From assembly GCF_000340965.1 (NCBI RefSeq), contig NZ_ANAY01000006.1, positions 248,001-312,000 of the forward strand: 64,000 nt of DNA. Reading direction: 5' to 3'. The notes below the pieces were generated by a model, which was not told the DNA's origin, ran no database searches, and worked only from the letters and a program-made list of their open reading frames with translations. Below are positions 47,003 through 54,747 of the stretch, piece after piece (the first letter of the stretch is position 1; each line of letters starts with the position of its first letter). Origin of the DNA: Nocardiopsis kunsanensis DSM 44524 (GTDB lineage: Bacteria; Actinomycetota; Actinomycetes; Streptosporangiales; Streptosporangiaceae). Both the position numbers and the translations under genes were made by a program.

Positions 47003-47512
47003 TCATTCGGTGCGTGTCGTCCCTCGCCCCCAAACGAAGAGGGGGTCCCCGTGCACGACGGCGCCGCGGGCCTCCTCGGTGAGCGCGCCGGCGGAGGCGT
47101 CGAGGGCGACCACGGGTACGACAGAGGGTTTTCCTGCCGTGGCCACGGTGCCCGGGGACCACCGGATGACCGGGGCCCCGGCCTCGACCCGTTCCCCCTG
47201 CGTGGCCATGAGGTCGAAACCCTCACCGGCCAGCTGCACGGTGTCGATGCCCAGGTGGACGAGGACACCACGACTGCCGTCGGGGGCCATGACCACGAAG
47301 GCGTGGGGGTGGAGTTTGACGAGCGTGCCCGCGATGGGCGCGACCGCTTCCTGTTTCCGTTCCTGTCCGCCCTCCTGCCCGGGCTCCGGATGGATCGCCA
47401 CCCCGGGTCCGACCATCCCCGCGGAGAAAGTGGGGTCGGGGACGGAATCGAGGGTCATCGCGGTGCCGGAGACGGGAGAGAGCACGCTCAGGGTGTCGAT
47501 GGCTTCTGACAT
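47003..47512 (-). CDS. crr: PTS glucose-type EIIA component (Crr-like)
   Basis: A 169-residue EIIA of the glucose/GlcNAc family. PDPTFSAGMVGPGVAIHP is the N-terminal signature, HPHAF carries the first active-site His, and VLVHLGIDTVQL carries the phosphorylated His. It passes phosphate from HPr to the EIIB protein encoded upstream. I chose ATG at 47512, which has GGAAGG and gives the normal EIIA length. The frame extends to an ATG at 47608 that overlaps the EIIB stop (ATGA), which would add 32 residues. Confidence 0.9.
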   Translation of the reverse strand: MSEAIDTLSVLSPVSGTAMTLDSVPDPTFSAGMVGPGVAIHPEPGQEGGQERKQEAVAPIAGTLVKLHPHAFVVMAPDGSRGVLVHLGIDTVQLAGEGFDLMATQGERVEAGAPVIRWSPGTVATAGKPSVVPVVALDASAGALTEEARGAVVHGDPLFVWGRGTTRTE

Positions 47513-47604
47513 GGCAACGGCCTTCCCACGAAACAGCGCTTCATCCTGATTCGGCGGACCGAAAGTGACCAAGGGCCCGTTTCTCGGGGAGGCGCCCGCA
47601 GAAG

Positions 47605-47841
47605 TCATTCCAAGAGGTCCTGGATGTCGTCGGCGAGCGTGTCGGCCTCCGGCCCGACCACCACCTGCACGACCGACCCCGAGGTCAGCACACCGTGCGC
47701 CCCGGCAGCTTTGAGGTCGTTCTCGCTGACCAGCGCGGGATCGCCGACCTCGGTGCGCAAACGCGTGATGCAGGCCTCGACGTCCTCGATGTTGCCTGCT
47801 CCGCCCAGGCCGGCCACGATCGCCGCCGCCTTGTCCGCCAT
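47605..47841 (-). CDS. nagF: PTS EIIB component, GlcNAc/glucose type
   Basis: A 78-residue free-standing EIIB. The phosphocysteine is C24 in IEDVEACITRLRTEVGDP, the standard EIIB-glc signature. In streptomycetes the single-domain EIIB for N-acetylglucosamine is NagF, working with NagE (EIIC) and Crr (EIIA). All three components are in this window. ATG at 47841 follows GGAGG. It is first in the operon with the EIIA gene. Confidence 0.92.
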   Translation of the reverse strand: MADKAAAIVAGLGGAGNIEDVEACITRLRTEVGDPALVSENDLKAAGAHGVLTSGSVVQVVVGPEADTLADDIQDLLE

Positions 47842-48004
47842 GTGTCCTCCGTGCTCACCGGGGCCCGGGACCGTCCCGGGCCTGACCGAAGCTTAGGCGT
47901 GAGCCGCTCCACACACCAGAGCCGCGGGGACCGATCCCCCACGGCCGTGCACCGGGCGCTCTCCACCGTTGGACATCCGTGCCCGGCCCCCGCACCATCG
48001 ATCC

Positions 48005-48793
48005 ATGGAGACGAATGGACTCACATGGTGCGTGACCGGTGCGGCGGGACGGATCGGACGTGTGTTGCGTGCGCACCTGAGTGAGCGCGGTGTTCCGACG
48101 GTCTCGCTCGACGTGACCGAGTGCGCCCCGGTCGGCCCCGAGGACCGCGTTCTGCACTGCGACCTACGCCATCTACCCGAGCTCGTCGCGGCCCTGCGCG
48201 GGTGCTCCGGGGTCGTCCACCTCGGCGGCCTCCCGGACGAGGCGGACTTCCACGAACTGGCCGACGTCAACGTCGTCGGTACCTACCACGTTCTCGAGGC
48301 GGCCCGGCGTGCGGGTTCCTCTCGGGTGGTCTTCGCGAGCAGCAACAGGGTGACCGGCTCCTACCCGGTATCGGAGACGGTCACCCCGTCCGATCCACCA
48401 CGCCCCGACGGGTTCTACGGGGTGTCCAAGGTCGCCGGGGAGAGCCTGTGCCGGTTGTACGCGGACAAGTTCGGCCTGAGCACCATCAGCGTGCGCATCG
48501 GCAGTTTCGAGGAGCGTCCCGAGGACGTGCGCCACGCCCGAACCTGGTTGAGCCACGCGGACGCGCTCAGGGCCTTCGACGCGGCAATGGCAACGGAAGC
48601 GCACAGCGCGGTCTTCTACGCCGTCTCCCGCAACTCCGAACGGTGGTGGAGCCTCGAGGAGGGGGAACAGTTGGGCTTCGTTCCTCGGGACGACGCTGCC
48701 ACGTTCATCGGCCTCGGCGCTCTCGCTCCGGACACCCCCCAGGGCGGGCCCTACGCCGGCCCCGCCCACTCGCTCGACCGCATGCGTGAATGA
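48005..48793 (+). CDS. SDR-family NAD-dependent epimerase/uronate dehydrogenase-like
   Basis: A 262-residue extended SDR. The dinucleotide loop is TGAAGRIG near residue 12, the catalytic Tyr/Lys pair is in FYGVSKVAGE, and the Ser is in VVFASSNRVTG. The C-terminal FYAVSRNSERWW segment resembles uronate dehydrogenases, which oxidise glucuronate or galacturonate. The alternative is a general nucleotide-sugar epimerase. ATG at 48005. It runs divergently from the PTS EIIB gene and ends 13 bases before the convergent SIS gene. Confidence 0.82.
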   Translation: METNGLTWCVTGAAGRIGRVLRAHLSERGVPTVSLDVTECAPVGPEDRVLHCDLRHLPELVAALRGCSGVVHLGGLPDEADFHELADVNVVGTYHVLEAARRAGSSRVVFASSNRVTGSYPVSETVTPSDPPRPDGFYGVSKVAGESLCRLYADKFGLSTISVRIGSFEERPEDVRHARTWLSHADALRAFDAAMATEAHSAVFYAVSRNSERWWSLEEGEQLGFVPRDDAATFIGLGALAPDTPQGGPYAGPAHSLDRMRE

Positions 48794-48806
48794 GGGCGCA
48801 TGCGGC

Positions 48807-49850
48807 TCAGGCGGTCTGGGTGACCTTGTTGAGTCCACGGGGGACGTCGGGGTCCAGGCCCGAGCGGCGGGCCAGGCTCTCGGTGAGCAGCTGGGCGGGC
48901 ACGATGAGGTGCAGCGGCGCGAGCCACTCGGGCAGGTCCGGGACGGGTACATGCACGTCGCTGGCCTCTGCCAGCGCCTGGCCGCCACCGAAACCGAAAA
49001 CGGGGCTGTCGGCCAGGCGCGCCCGCTCGGCCAGGGAGACCGTGCCCCCGAGCACGGGACCGGAGGGCGCCGCCATGAGCAGCGTGGGTGTGTGGGAACC
49101 CAGGACCGCGATGGGCCCGTGGAGCAGGTCGGCGGTGGACAGGCCCATGGCGTGCAGGTAACAGGCCTCCTTGAGTTTGAGAGCGGTCTCCAGAGCGGTG
49201 GAGAGGACCGTCCCACGACCGGAGATCACCGCGCCCTGTGTCGCGGCCATACGTTCGACGATCTCGTCGAGGGGTTCGCTTGGGGCCTCGAGGAGCTGCT
49301 CGACCGCGTCGGGGACCCGATCGAGGTCGCTGGTGTCCAGGTCCGCGCCCAGGCCGAGGGCGAGGACGGCGAGGGCGGCCAGTTGGGTGGTGTAGGTCTT
49401 CGTCGCGGGCACCGAGACCTCGTTGCCGGCCTGCGTGACCAGGGCGACGTCGGCCTCGGTGGCCAGGGGGGAACCGGCGCCGTTGGTGATCCCGACCGTG
49501 GCGGCCCCGCAGTCGGCGGCCCAGCGCATGGTCTCCACGATCTCCTCGGTCCGGCCGGACTGGGAGATGGCCACGGCCAGGACCCCGGACAGGTCCACGC
49601 GTGCTCCGTAGGTGGTGGCGATGGAGGGGGAACCGAGCGTGGCCATGCGGCCCGTGTGGGTCTGCAGCAGGTAACCGCCGTAGACCGCGGCGTTGTCGGA
49701 GGAACCGCGGGCGATGAACAGCACCTGCTTGGTGCGGCGGCCCAGGGCCTCGATCTCGGGGCGCAGGGGCAGCAGTTCCGCGATGGTACGGCGCAGGGCC
49801 TCGGGCTGCTGTGCGATCTCCGAACGCATGGCGCTCGTTGTGCTGGTCAT
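48807..49850 (-). CDS. SIS-domain aminosugar isomerase/deaminase-like protein (GlmS C-terminal/NagB-II type)
   Basis: A 347-residue protein with two sugar isomerase (SIS) domains and no glutaminase domain. The first has RTKQVLFIARGSSDNAAVYG and VLAVAISQSGRTEEIVETMR; the second has AVISGRGTVLSTALETALKL and KEACYLHAMGLSTADLLHGP. These match the isomerase half of GlmS and the NagB-II deaminases. Next to a GntR regulator and the EIIC gene, conversion of glucosamine-6-phosphate to fructose-6-phosphate is the likeliest job. ATG at 49850 follows GGGAAGGG; a TTG two codons earlier is less likely. Confidence 0.88.
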   Translation of the reverse strand: MTSTTSAMRSEIAQQPEALRRTIAELLPLRPEIEALGRRTKQVLFIARGSSDNAAVYGGYLLQTHTGRMATLGSPSIATTYGARVDLSGVLAVAISQSGRTEEIVETMRWAADCGAATVGITNGAGSPLATEADVALVTQAGNEVSVPATKTYTTQLAALAVLALGLGADLDTSDLDRVPDAVEQLLEAPSEPLDEIVERMAATQGAVISGRGTVLSTALETALKLKEACYLHAMGLSTADLLHGPIAVLGSHTPTLLMAAPSGPVLGGTVSLAERARLADSPVFGFGGGQALAEASDVHVPVPDLPEWLAPLHLIVPAQLLTESLARRSGLDPDVPRGLNKVTQTA

Positions 49851-49910
49851 GGGCAACCCTTCCCGTACGTACCGCCTGGAGGCGGACGGATTGACAGGCC
49901 TCAGGAGCTA

Positions 49911-49932
49911 TGGTCTAGTCCGGACTATACCA
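49911..49932. promoter_or_regulatory. operator-like palindrome in the divergent SIS/gntR promoter
   Basis: A 22-base palindrome with one mismatched pair. The outer half-sites TGGTCTA and TATACCA resemble dre halves, but they are separated by the 8-base palindrome GTCCGGAC. A TTGACA (49891-49896) sits 14 bases before it, so the operator overlaps a plus-strand promoter for gntR. Likely bound by the adjacent GntR protein or by DasR. Confidence 0.6.
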
Positions 49933-49985
49933 GTCGGGTCCCGCTCCACAGAGCCGCGCCCACCACCGGAAGGTCGTCCACAGCA

Positions 49986-50723
49986 ATGTCCATCGACCCC
50001 ACCAACCCCCAGCCCAAGTACGTCCAGCTCCGCGACCTGCTCCTGGACCACATCGCCGACGAGGGCCTGGGCGTGGACGACCCGGTACCTTCCGAACGTG
50101 AACTCGGTGCCGGTTACGGTCTCTCCCGCATGACCGTCCGCCAGACCATCGACATGCTGGTGTCGGAGGGACGGCTGTACCGCGTTCCGGGCAAGGGCAC
50201 CTTCGTCGCCCGGCCCAAGATCGCCATGTCACTGGAACTGGCCTCCTACAGCGCCGACATGCGCGCCCGCGGTTTCGAGCCCGGAGCACGCGAGCTCATC
50301 CGCCAGGTCACCCCGGCCAGCGGGCACACCGCTCACATGCTCGACATCGAGCCCGAGACACTCGTACACCACATCGAACGCCTGCGCACTGCCGACGACG
50401 AGCCCATGGCGGTGGAGCGTTCCAACATTCCCGCCGGACTCGTTCCCGGCCTGGAGATCTTCGATCTGGCCGAACGATCCCTCTACGAAGTCCTGGAAAA
50501 CGAGTTCGACATCCTGTTGGATGCGGGGGAACAGACTGTCGAGGCCGGGATCTGCGACTCGGCCGACTCCCGCCTCCTGGGTCTGCCCGCCGGAAGCCCG
50601 GTGCTGGTGATGCAGCGACGCAGCTTCTCCAAGGGGCAGTGCGTGGAGCTCGCACTGTCCACCTACCGTGCCGACCGCTACCAACTGCACTCCCGGCTGG
50701 ATCCGCGTCGGCACGGCGACTGA
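49986..50723 (+). CDS. GntR/HutC-family regulator, DasR paralog
   Basis: A 245-residue GntR regulator with winged helix PSERELGAGYGLSRMTVRQT then GRLYRVPGKGTFVARPKI, and a UTRA effector domain (LVHHIERLRTADDEPMAVER, then VELALSTYRADRYQLHSRLD). It is related to DasR but clearly distinct in the recognition helix (GLSRMTVRQT against [10 protein letters not shown]). It sits between the SIS gene and the EIIC gene, so its target is probably the amino-sugar genes around it. ATG at 49986, about 55 bases after the palindromic operator. Confidence 0.9.
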   Translation: MSIDPTNPQPKYVQLRDLLLDHIADEGLGVDDPVPSERELGAGYGLSRMTVRQTIDMLVSEGRLYRVPGKGTFVARPKIAMSLELASYSADMRARGFEPGARELIRQVTPASGHTAHMLDIEPETLVHHIERLRTADDEPMAVERSNIPAGLVPGLEIFDLAERSLYEVLENEFDILLDAGEQTVEAGICDSADSRLLGLPAGSPVLVMQRRSFSKGQCVELALSTYRADRYQLHSRLDPRRHGD

Positions 50724-50726
50724 CGG

Positions 50727-50748
50727 CCGCGCCCCGCCCGGGGCGCGG
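50727..50748 (+). terminator. hairpin between gntR and the EIIC gene
   Basis: CCGCGCCCC pairs with GGGGCGCGG around GCCC. It starts three bases after the gntR stop and ends 23 bases before the EIIC ATG. It may be an attenuator that lowers EIIC expression relative to gntR rather than a full terminator. Confidence 0.55.
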
Positions 50749-50771
50749 AACAACGGGAGGTACCCCCCACC

Positions 50772-52154
50772 ATGAGTTCGGACAAATCACCCTCAACCTC
50801 CAATGGATCGAAGGCCGCTCCGAAGACCAAGCGCTCGTCCAAGTCCCTGGCGGTGCTGCAACGCTTCGGCCTCAGCATGATGATGCCCATCGCGGTCCTG
50901 CCCGCCGCCGCCCTCCTCCTGCGCCTGGGTCAGCCCGACCTCCTGGGCACCGACGGTGTCGCCGGCTGGCCCGGAATGGGCTGGATGGAGACCGTCTCCG
51001 GAGTGATCGGCGCGGCGGGTGACTCACTGTTCCAGGCGATGCCGCTGCTCTTCGCGGTCGGCGTGGCCATCGGCTTCGCCAAGCGCTCGGACGGCTCGAC
51101 CGCGCTGGCCGCCCTGGTCGGCTACCTGGTGTTCGACCGCGTCACCAAGCTGCTCTTCTTCGACCAGGGCGGCGAGATCGGCGAGCAGGTCACGGCATTC
51201 GACGCCATGGGTGAGACCGTGGTCGACTGGGGAGTGAAGAACCCGAGCGACGTCCTCGGCGGGATCGTCATCGGCATCCTCACGGCGTTGCTCTGGCAGC
51301 GCTACCACCGGATCAAACTGCCGACGTGGCTGGGCTTCTTCGGCGGCCGCCGCTTCGTGCCGATCCTCATGGCAGCCGTCGCCATCGTGCTCGCCGTGTT
51401 CTTCGGGCTCGTCTGGCCGACAGTCGGCGAGTGGATCAACGACCTGGGGACGTGGATCATCGGGCTGGGCTCGGTCGGCGCGGGCATCTACGGCGTGATC
51501 AACCGCCTGCTGCTGCCGCTGGGTCTGCACCACATCGTCAACTCGGTCGTGTGGTTCCTGTTCGGCGAGTACACCGACCCGGCCACGGGCGACGTGTACC
51601 TGGGCGAGATCAACCGCTACCTGGCCGGTGACCCGACCGCGGGCGGCTTCCTGTCCGGGTTCTTCCCCGTGCTGATGTTCGGTCTTCCCGGTGCGGCGCT
51701 GGCGATCTGGCGCTGCGCCCATCCGTCCCAGCGCTCGAACATCGGCAGCCTCATGATCGCCGCTGCGCTGACCGCGTTCGTCACGGGTATCACCGAGCCG
51801 ATCGAGTACGCGTTCCTCTTCGTCGCCCCCGCGCTGTTCGCGGTGCATATCGTGCTGACGGGTGTCGCGATGTCGGTACTCAACGCGCTCGACGCCCACC
51901 TGGGCTTCGGATTCTCGGCAGGTGCGATCGACCTGCTCATCAACGCGACGAAGTCGAACACGACCGGGCTGGTATGGATCCTGGCGATGGGCGTCGCCTA
52001 CTTCTTCCTCTACTACTTCGTGTTCATGTTCCTCATCAAGAAAATGAACCTGCCCACCCCGGGCCGGGAAGAGGATCCGGGCGATGAAGCCTCCGAAGGC
52101 GACGGGACCACCAGCCCGCGCGGGGACGTCGGAAAGGGAGACGCCTCAGGCTGA
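50772..52154 (+). CDS. nagE: PTS EIIC permease, GlcNAc/glucose family (NagE-like)
   Basis: A 460-residue membrane permease. It opens with QRFGLSMMMPIAVLPAAALL, then LFQAMPLLFAVGVAIGFAKR, the family's first two helices. The sugar-binding signature is FVTGITEPIEYAFLF (GITEP-E) about residue 340. FLYYFVFMFLIKKMNLPTPG ends the membrane part, with an acidic tail after it. It contains EIIC only, needing the EIIB and EIIA encoded near 47.5 kb. GGGAGG precedes the ATG at 50772. Substrate most likely N-acetylglucosamine. Confidence 0.93.
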   Translation: MSSDKSPSTSNGSKAAPKTKRSSKSLAVLQRFGLSMMMPIAVLPAAALLLRLGQPDLLGTDGVAGWPGMGWMETVSGVIGAAGDSLFQAMPLLFAVGVAIGFAKRSDGSTALAALVGYLVFDRVTKLLFFDQGGEIGEQVTAFDAMGETVVDWGVKNPSDVLGGIVIGILTALLWQRYHRIKLPTWLGFFGGRRFVPILMAAVAIVLAVFFGLVWPTVGEWINDLGTWIIGLGSVGAGIYGVINRLLLPLGLHHIVNSVVWFLFGEYTDPATGDVYLGEINRYLAGDPTAGGFLSGFFPVLMFGLPGAALAIWRCAHPSQRSNIGSLMIAAALTAFVTGITEPIEYAFLFVAPALFAVHIVLTGVAMSVLNALDAHLGFGFSAGAIDLLINATKSNTTGLVWILAMGVAYFFLYYFVFMFLIKKMNLPTPGREEDPGDEASEGDGTTSPRGDVGKGDASG

Positions 52155-52257
52155 CCCCGAGCCCGCCGACCCACCGCCTCTGACGGAGGCGCACTCAGCC
52201 GTTCGCGGTGAACGCGCCCCTCTCCTCCCTTCCCCTCCCCGAGAACCGAGTGCGAGC

Positions 52258-53475
52258 ATGGCTCATATCGCCTTCACCTGTCTCCCCGCATCAGGCCACA
52301 TCAACCCCACCCTTGCCGTCGTCGCCGAGCTGGTCGCGCGCGGTCACCGCGTCACCTACGCAACCAGCGAGGACTACGCCGCCCGCGTCCGCGAGGCGGG
52401 TGCGACCGCCGTGGTGTGCCCCAGCTCCCTGGACCTGGCTCGTGACGTGGCTCCGTTCGGGGAACCCGACCGCTACACGACCGATGCTCTGGTCCGAGTC
52501 CTGCGCACGATGCTCGCCGAGGCGGTCGCCACGCTCCCCGCGATCGCGCGCGCGTTCTCCGTGGACCGCCCTGACGTGCTCGTGTACGACCACCCCTCCT
52601 CCTGGGCCGGCCGGATCGTCGCCGACACACTGGAGATCCCCGCGATCGGCAGCCGCCCGACGATGGCCGAGAACGCGCACTGGTCCATGGCGGCCCACAC
52701 CGACTTCCGACGCGATCCCGCGCTGACCGAGGTGTTCACCGCGGTTCAGCGCCTCCTCACCAGGGTGGGCGCACGGATCAACTCCGAGTCGTTCCTCCTC
52801 CCGGAGGATCTGCCCTGTCTGGTCTACCTTCCACGCGCCTTCCAGAACGCGGGCGACACGTTCGACCCCGACGTCCACTTCGTCGGCCCCTGCTTGCGCG
52901 AACGGCCCTTCCTCGGCACGTGGTCCTCTCCCTCCGACGACCGGCCCCTGCTGTTGGTCTCCCTGGGCACGGTGTACAACGGCCGACCGGACTTCTTCCG
53001 CACATGCGTGGCGGCGTTCGCGCCGCTTCCCTGGAACGTCGTCTTCACGCTCGGGGACGGCGTCGACTTCGATGCCCTGCGGCCGCTCCCGGAACACGTC
53101 CAGGTCTACCGCTTCCTCCCCCACCTGGACGTCCTGCGCACAGCGGACGCGTTCCTCAACCACGGGGGCACGGGAACCGTCATGGAGGGCCTCGCCAACG
53201 GGGTGCCGGTCATCGCCGTTCCCCGGATGGCCGAGCACCGCGTCACCGCCGAACGCCTCGCTGAGCTGGGGGCGGGCACCTGGATCGCACCCGAGGAGGT
53301 GACGTCCGAGTCCCTGCGCCGCGCGGTCACCACCGCGACAGAAGATTCCACGATCCGCGAACGAGCCGGTGACATGCGCCGTCTCATCCGCGAGGCCGGT
53401 GGTGCACCGGCCGCCGCCGATGCCATCGAGGCACGGCTTCCCGCGCGAAACCCGACCCGCACAGGTATCCGATGA
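52258..53475 (+). CDS. macrolide-type glycosyltransferase 1 (GT1 family, MGT-like)
   Basis: A 405-residue GT-B enzyme of the GT1 family. It opens with MAHIAFTCLPASGHINPTLA (the GH-NP acceptor-side motif). Its nucleotide-sugar site is FLNHGGTGTVMEGLANGVPV followed by IAVPRMAEHRVTAERL, complete with the HGG loop and the D/E-Q-like end. VSLGTVYNGRPDFFRTCV is the usual start of the C-domain. It probably attaches an NDP-activated sugar to a small natural product. First gene of the plus-strand arm; its TGA overlaps the next ATG (ATGA). ATG at 52258 is chosen by alignment with the two paralogs. Confidence 0.92.
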   Translation: MAHIAFTCLPASGHINPTLAVVAELVARGHRVTYATSEDYAARVREAGATAVVCPSSLDLARDVAPFGEPDRYTTDALVRVLRTMLAEAVATLPAIARAFSVDRPDVLVYDHPSSWAGRIVADTLEIPAIGSRPTMAENAHWSMAAHTDFRRDPALTEVFTAVQRLLTRVGARINSESFLLPEDLPCLVYLPRAFQNAGDTFDPDVHFVGPCLRERPFLGTWSSPSDDRPLLLVSLGTVYNGRPDFFRTCVAAFAPLPWNVVFTLGDGVDFDALRPLPEHVQVYRFLPHLDVLRTADAFLNHGGTGTVMEGLANGVPVIAVPRMAEHRVTAERLAELGAGTWIAPEEVTSESLRRAVTTATEDSTIRERAGDMRRLIREAGGAPAAADAIEARLPARNPTRTGIR

Positions 53476-54683
53476 ACGACGCCTCCCACATCGCCTTCTT
53501 CTGCATTCCGGCCCACGGACACGTCAATCCCACGCTGGGCACCGTGGCGGAACTGGTGGCTCGCGGCCACCGGGTCAGCTACGCGGTGACCGAGGAGTAC
53601 GCTGCGGCGGTCGAGAAAGCGGGCGCCAATCCGATCACCTACTCCACCACCATGGGCCGGTTCCGGGAGACCATGCTCTCCTTCACCGACTCCAGCCGGT
53701 TCTCCTCGGAGGAGTACGCGCGGATGCTGCGGGGCCTGCTCACCGAGACCGTGACGATCCTGCCCGAGTTGGCCGCCGCGCTGGACGGCGACCGGCCCGA
53801 CCTGGTCGTGCACGACCCCTCCTGCTGGACGGGTCCGCTCCTGGCAGCGCGTTGGAGGATCCCATGCGTCCGCGGCCAACCGACCCTCGCCGAGAACGAG
53901 CACTGGTCGCTGCGGTCCGGATACGCGGAGTTCGACACCGGGCACCCCAGGCTGAAAGAGGCCCTGCTCGGGCTGACCAGGCTCCTGGACCGGCTGCGGG
54001 TCGACCTGGCGCCCCAGGACCTGCTCATGGGCGGCGCCACGCCCACCCTGGCCTACTTCCCCCGCGAGTTCCAGTTCGCGGGAGACACGTTCGGCCCCGA
54101 CGTCCACTTCGTCGGCCCCTGCCTGGACCACCGCGGCCTGCCCCGCCCGTGGTCCCCGCCCGACCCCGGCCGTCCGGTTCTGGCTGTTTCCCTCGGGACG
54201 GTCTACCACTCCCAAGCGGAGTTCTTCCGCTCGTGTGTGGAGGCGTTCGGCGATCTTCCGTACAACGTCGTCATGGCCGTCGGCGACAACCTGTCGCCCG
54301 ACGACCTCGGCCCTGTACCCGACCACGTCCTCGCGCTCCCCTTCATCCCCGATCTGCTGTCGGTCCTGCGGAGCGCGGACGTGTTCGTCAACCACGCCAG
54401 CATGGCCAGCTCCATGGAAAGCCTGTCCCTGGGGGTACCGGTGGTGGCGATACCCCAGATGGCCGAGCACAAGGCCAACGCGGACCGTATCGAGGAGTTG
54501 GGGATGGGGCGGCGAGTCGCCTGCGACGACGCCACGGCGCCCTCACTGCGCCAGGCGGTGGAGACGGTCGTCGGTGATCCCGATTACCGTCAGCGCGCCG
54601 CTGGAATGGCCCAGCACATCAGGAACGCGGGTGGGGCCACCGCTGCGGCCGACGCCGTCGAGAAACTATTGAGGCGCCCCTGA
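53472..54683 (+). CDS. macrolide-type glycosyltransferase 2, altered nucleotide-sugar loop
   Basis: A 403-residue paralog of the preceding enzyme (IAFFCIPAHGHVNPTLGTVA at the start, VSLGTVYHSQAEFFRSCVEA in the middle). The donor-site loop reads FVNHASMASSMESLSLGVPV, so the His is kept while the two glycines of HGG are Ala and Ser. This may change the nucleotide-sugar preference or leave an auxiliary protein. Coupled to the first enzyme by ATGA. The third enzyme follows after 64 bases. Confidence 0.92.
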   Translation: MNDASHIAFFCIPAHGHVNPTLGTVAELVARGHRVSYAVTEEYAAAVEKAGANPITYSTTMGRFRETMLSFTDSSRFSSEEYARMLRGLLTETVTILPELAAALDGDRPDLVVHDPSCWTGPLLAARWRIPCVRGQPTLAENEHWSLRSGYAEFDTGHPRLKEALLGLTRLLDRLRVDLAPQDLLMGGATPTLAYFPREFQFAGDTFGPDVHFVGPCLDHRGLPRPWSPPDPGRPVLAVSLGTVYHSQAEFFRSCVEAFGDLPYNVVMAVGDNLSPDDLGPVPDHVLALPFIPDLLSVLRSADVFVNHASMASSMESLSLGVPVVAIPQMAEHKANADRIEELGMGRRVACDDATAPSLRQAVETVVGDPDYRQRAAGMAQHIRNAGGATAAADAVEKLLRRP

Positions 54684-54747
54684 AATACCGTCCCGCCCTG
54701 ACCCCGCGGTGGACGCGCCCGAGAGCACCGAAGCGAGAAAGGGCCCC

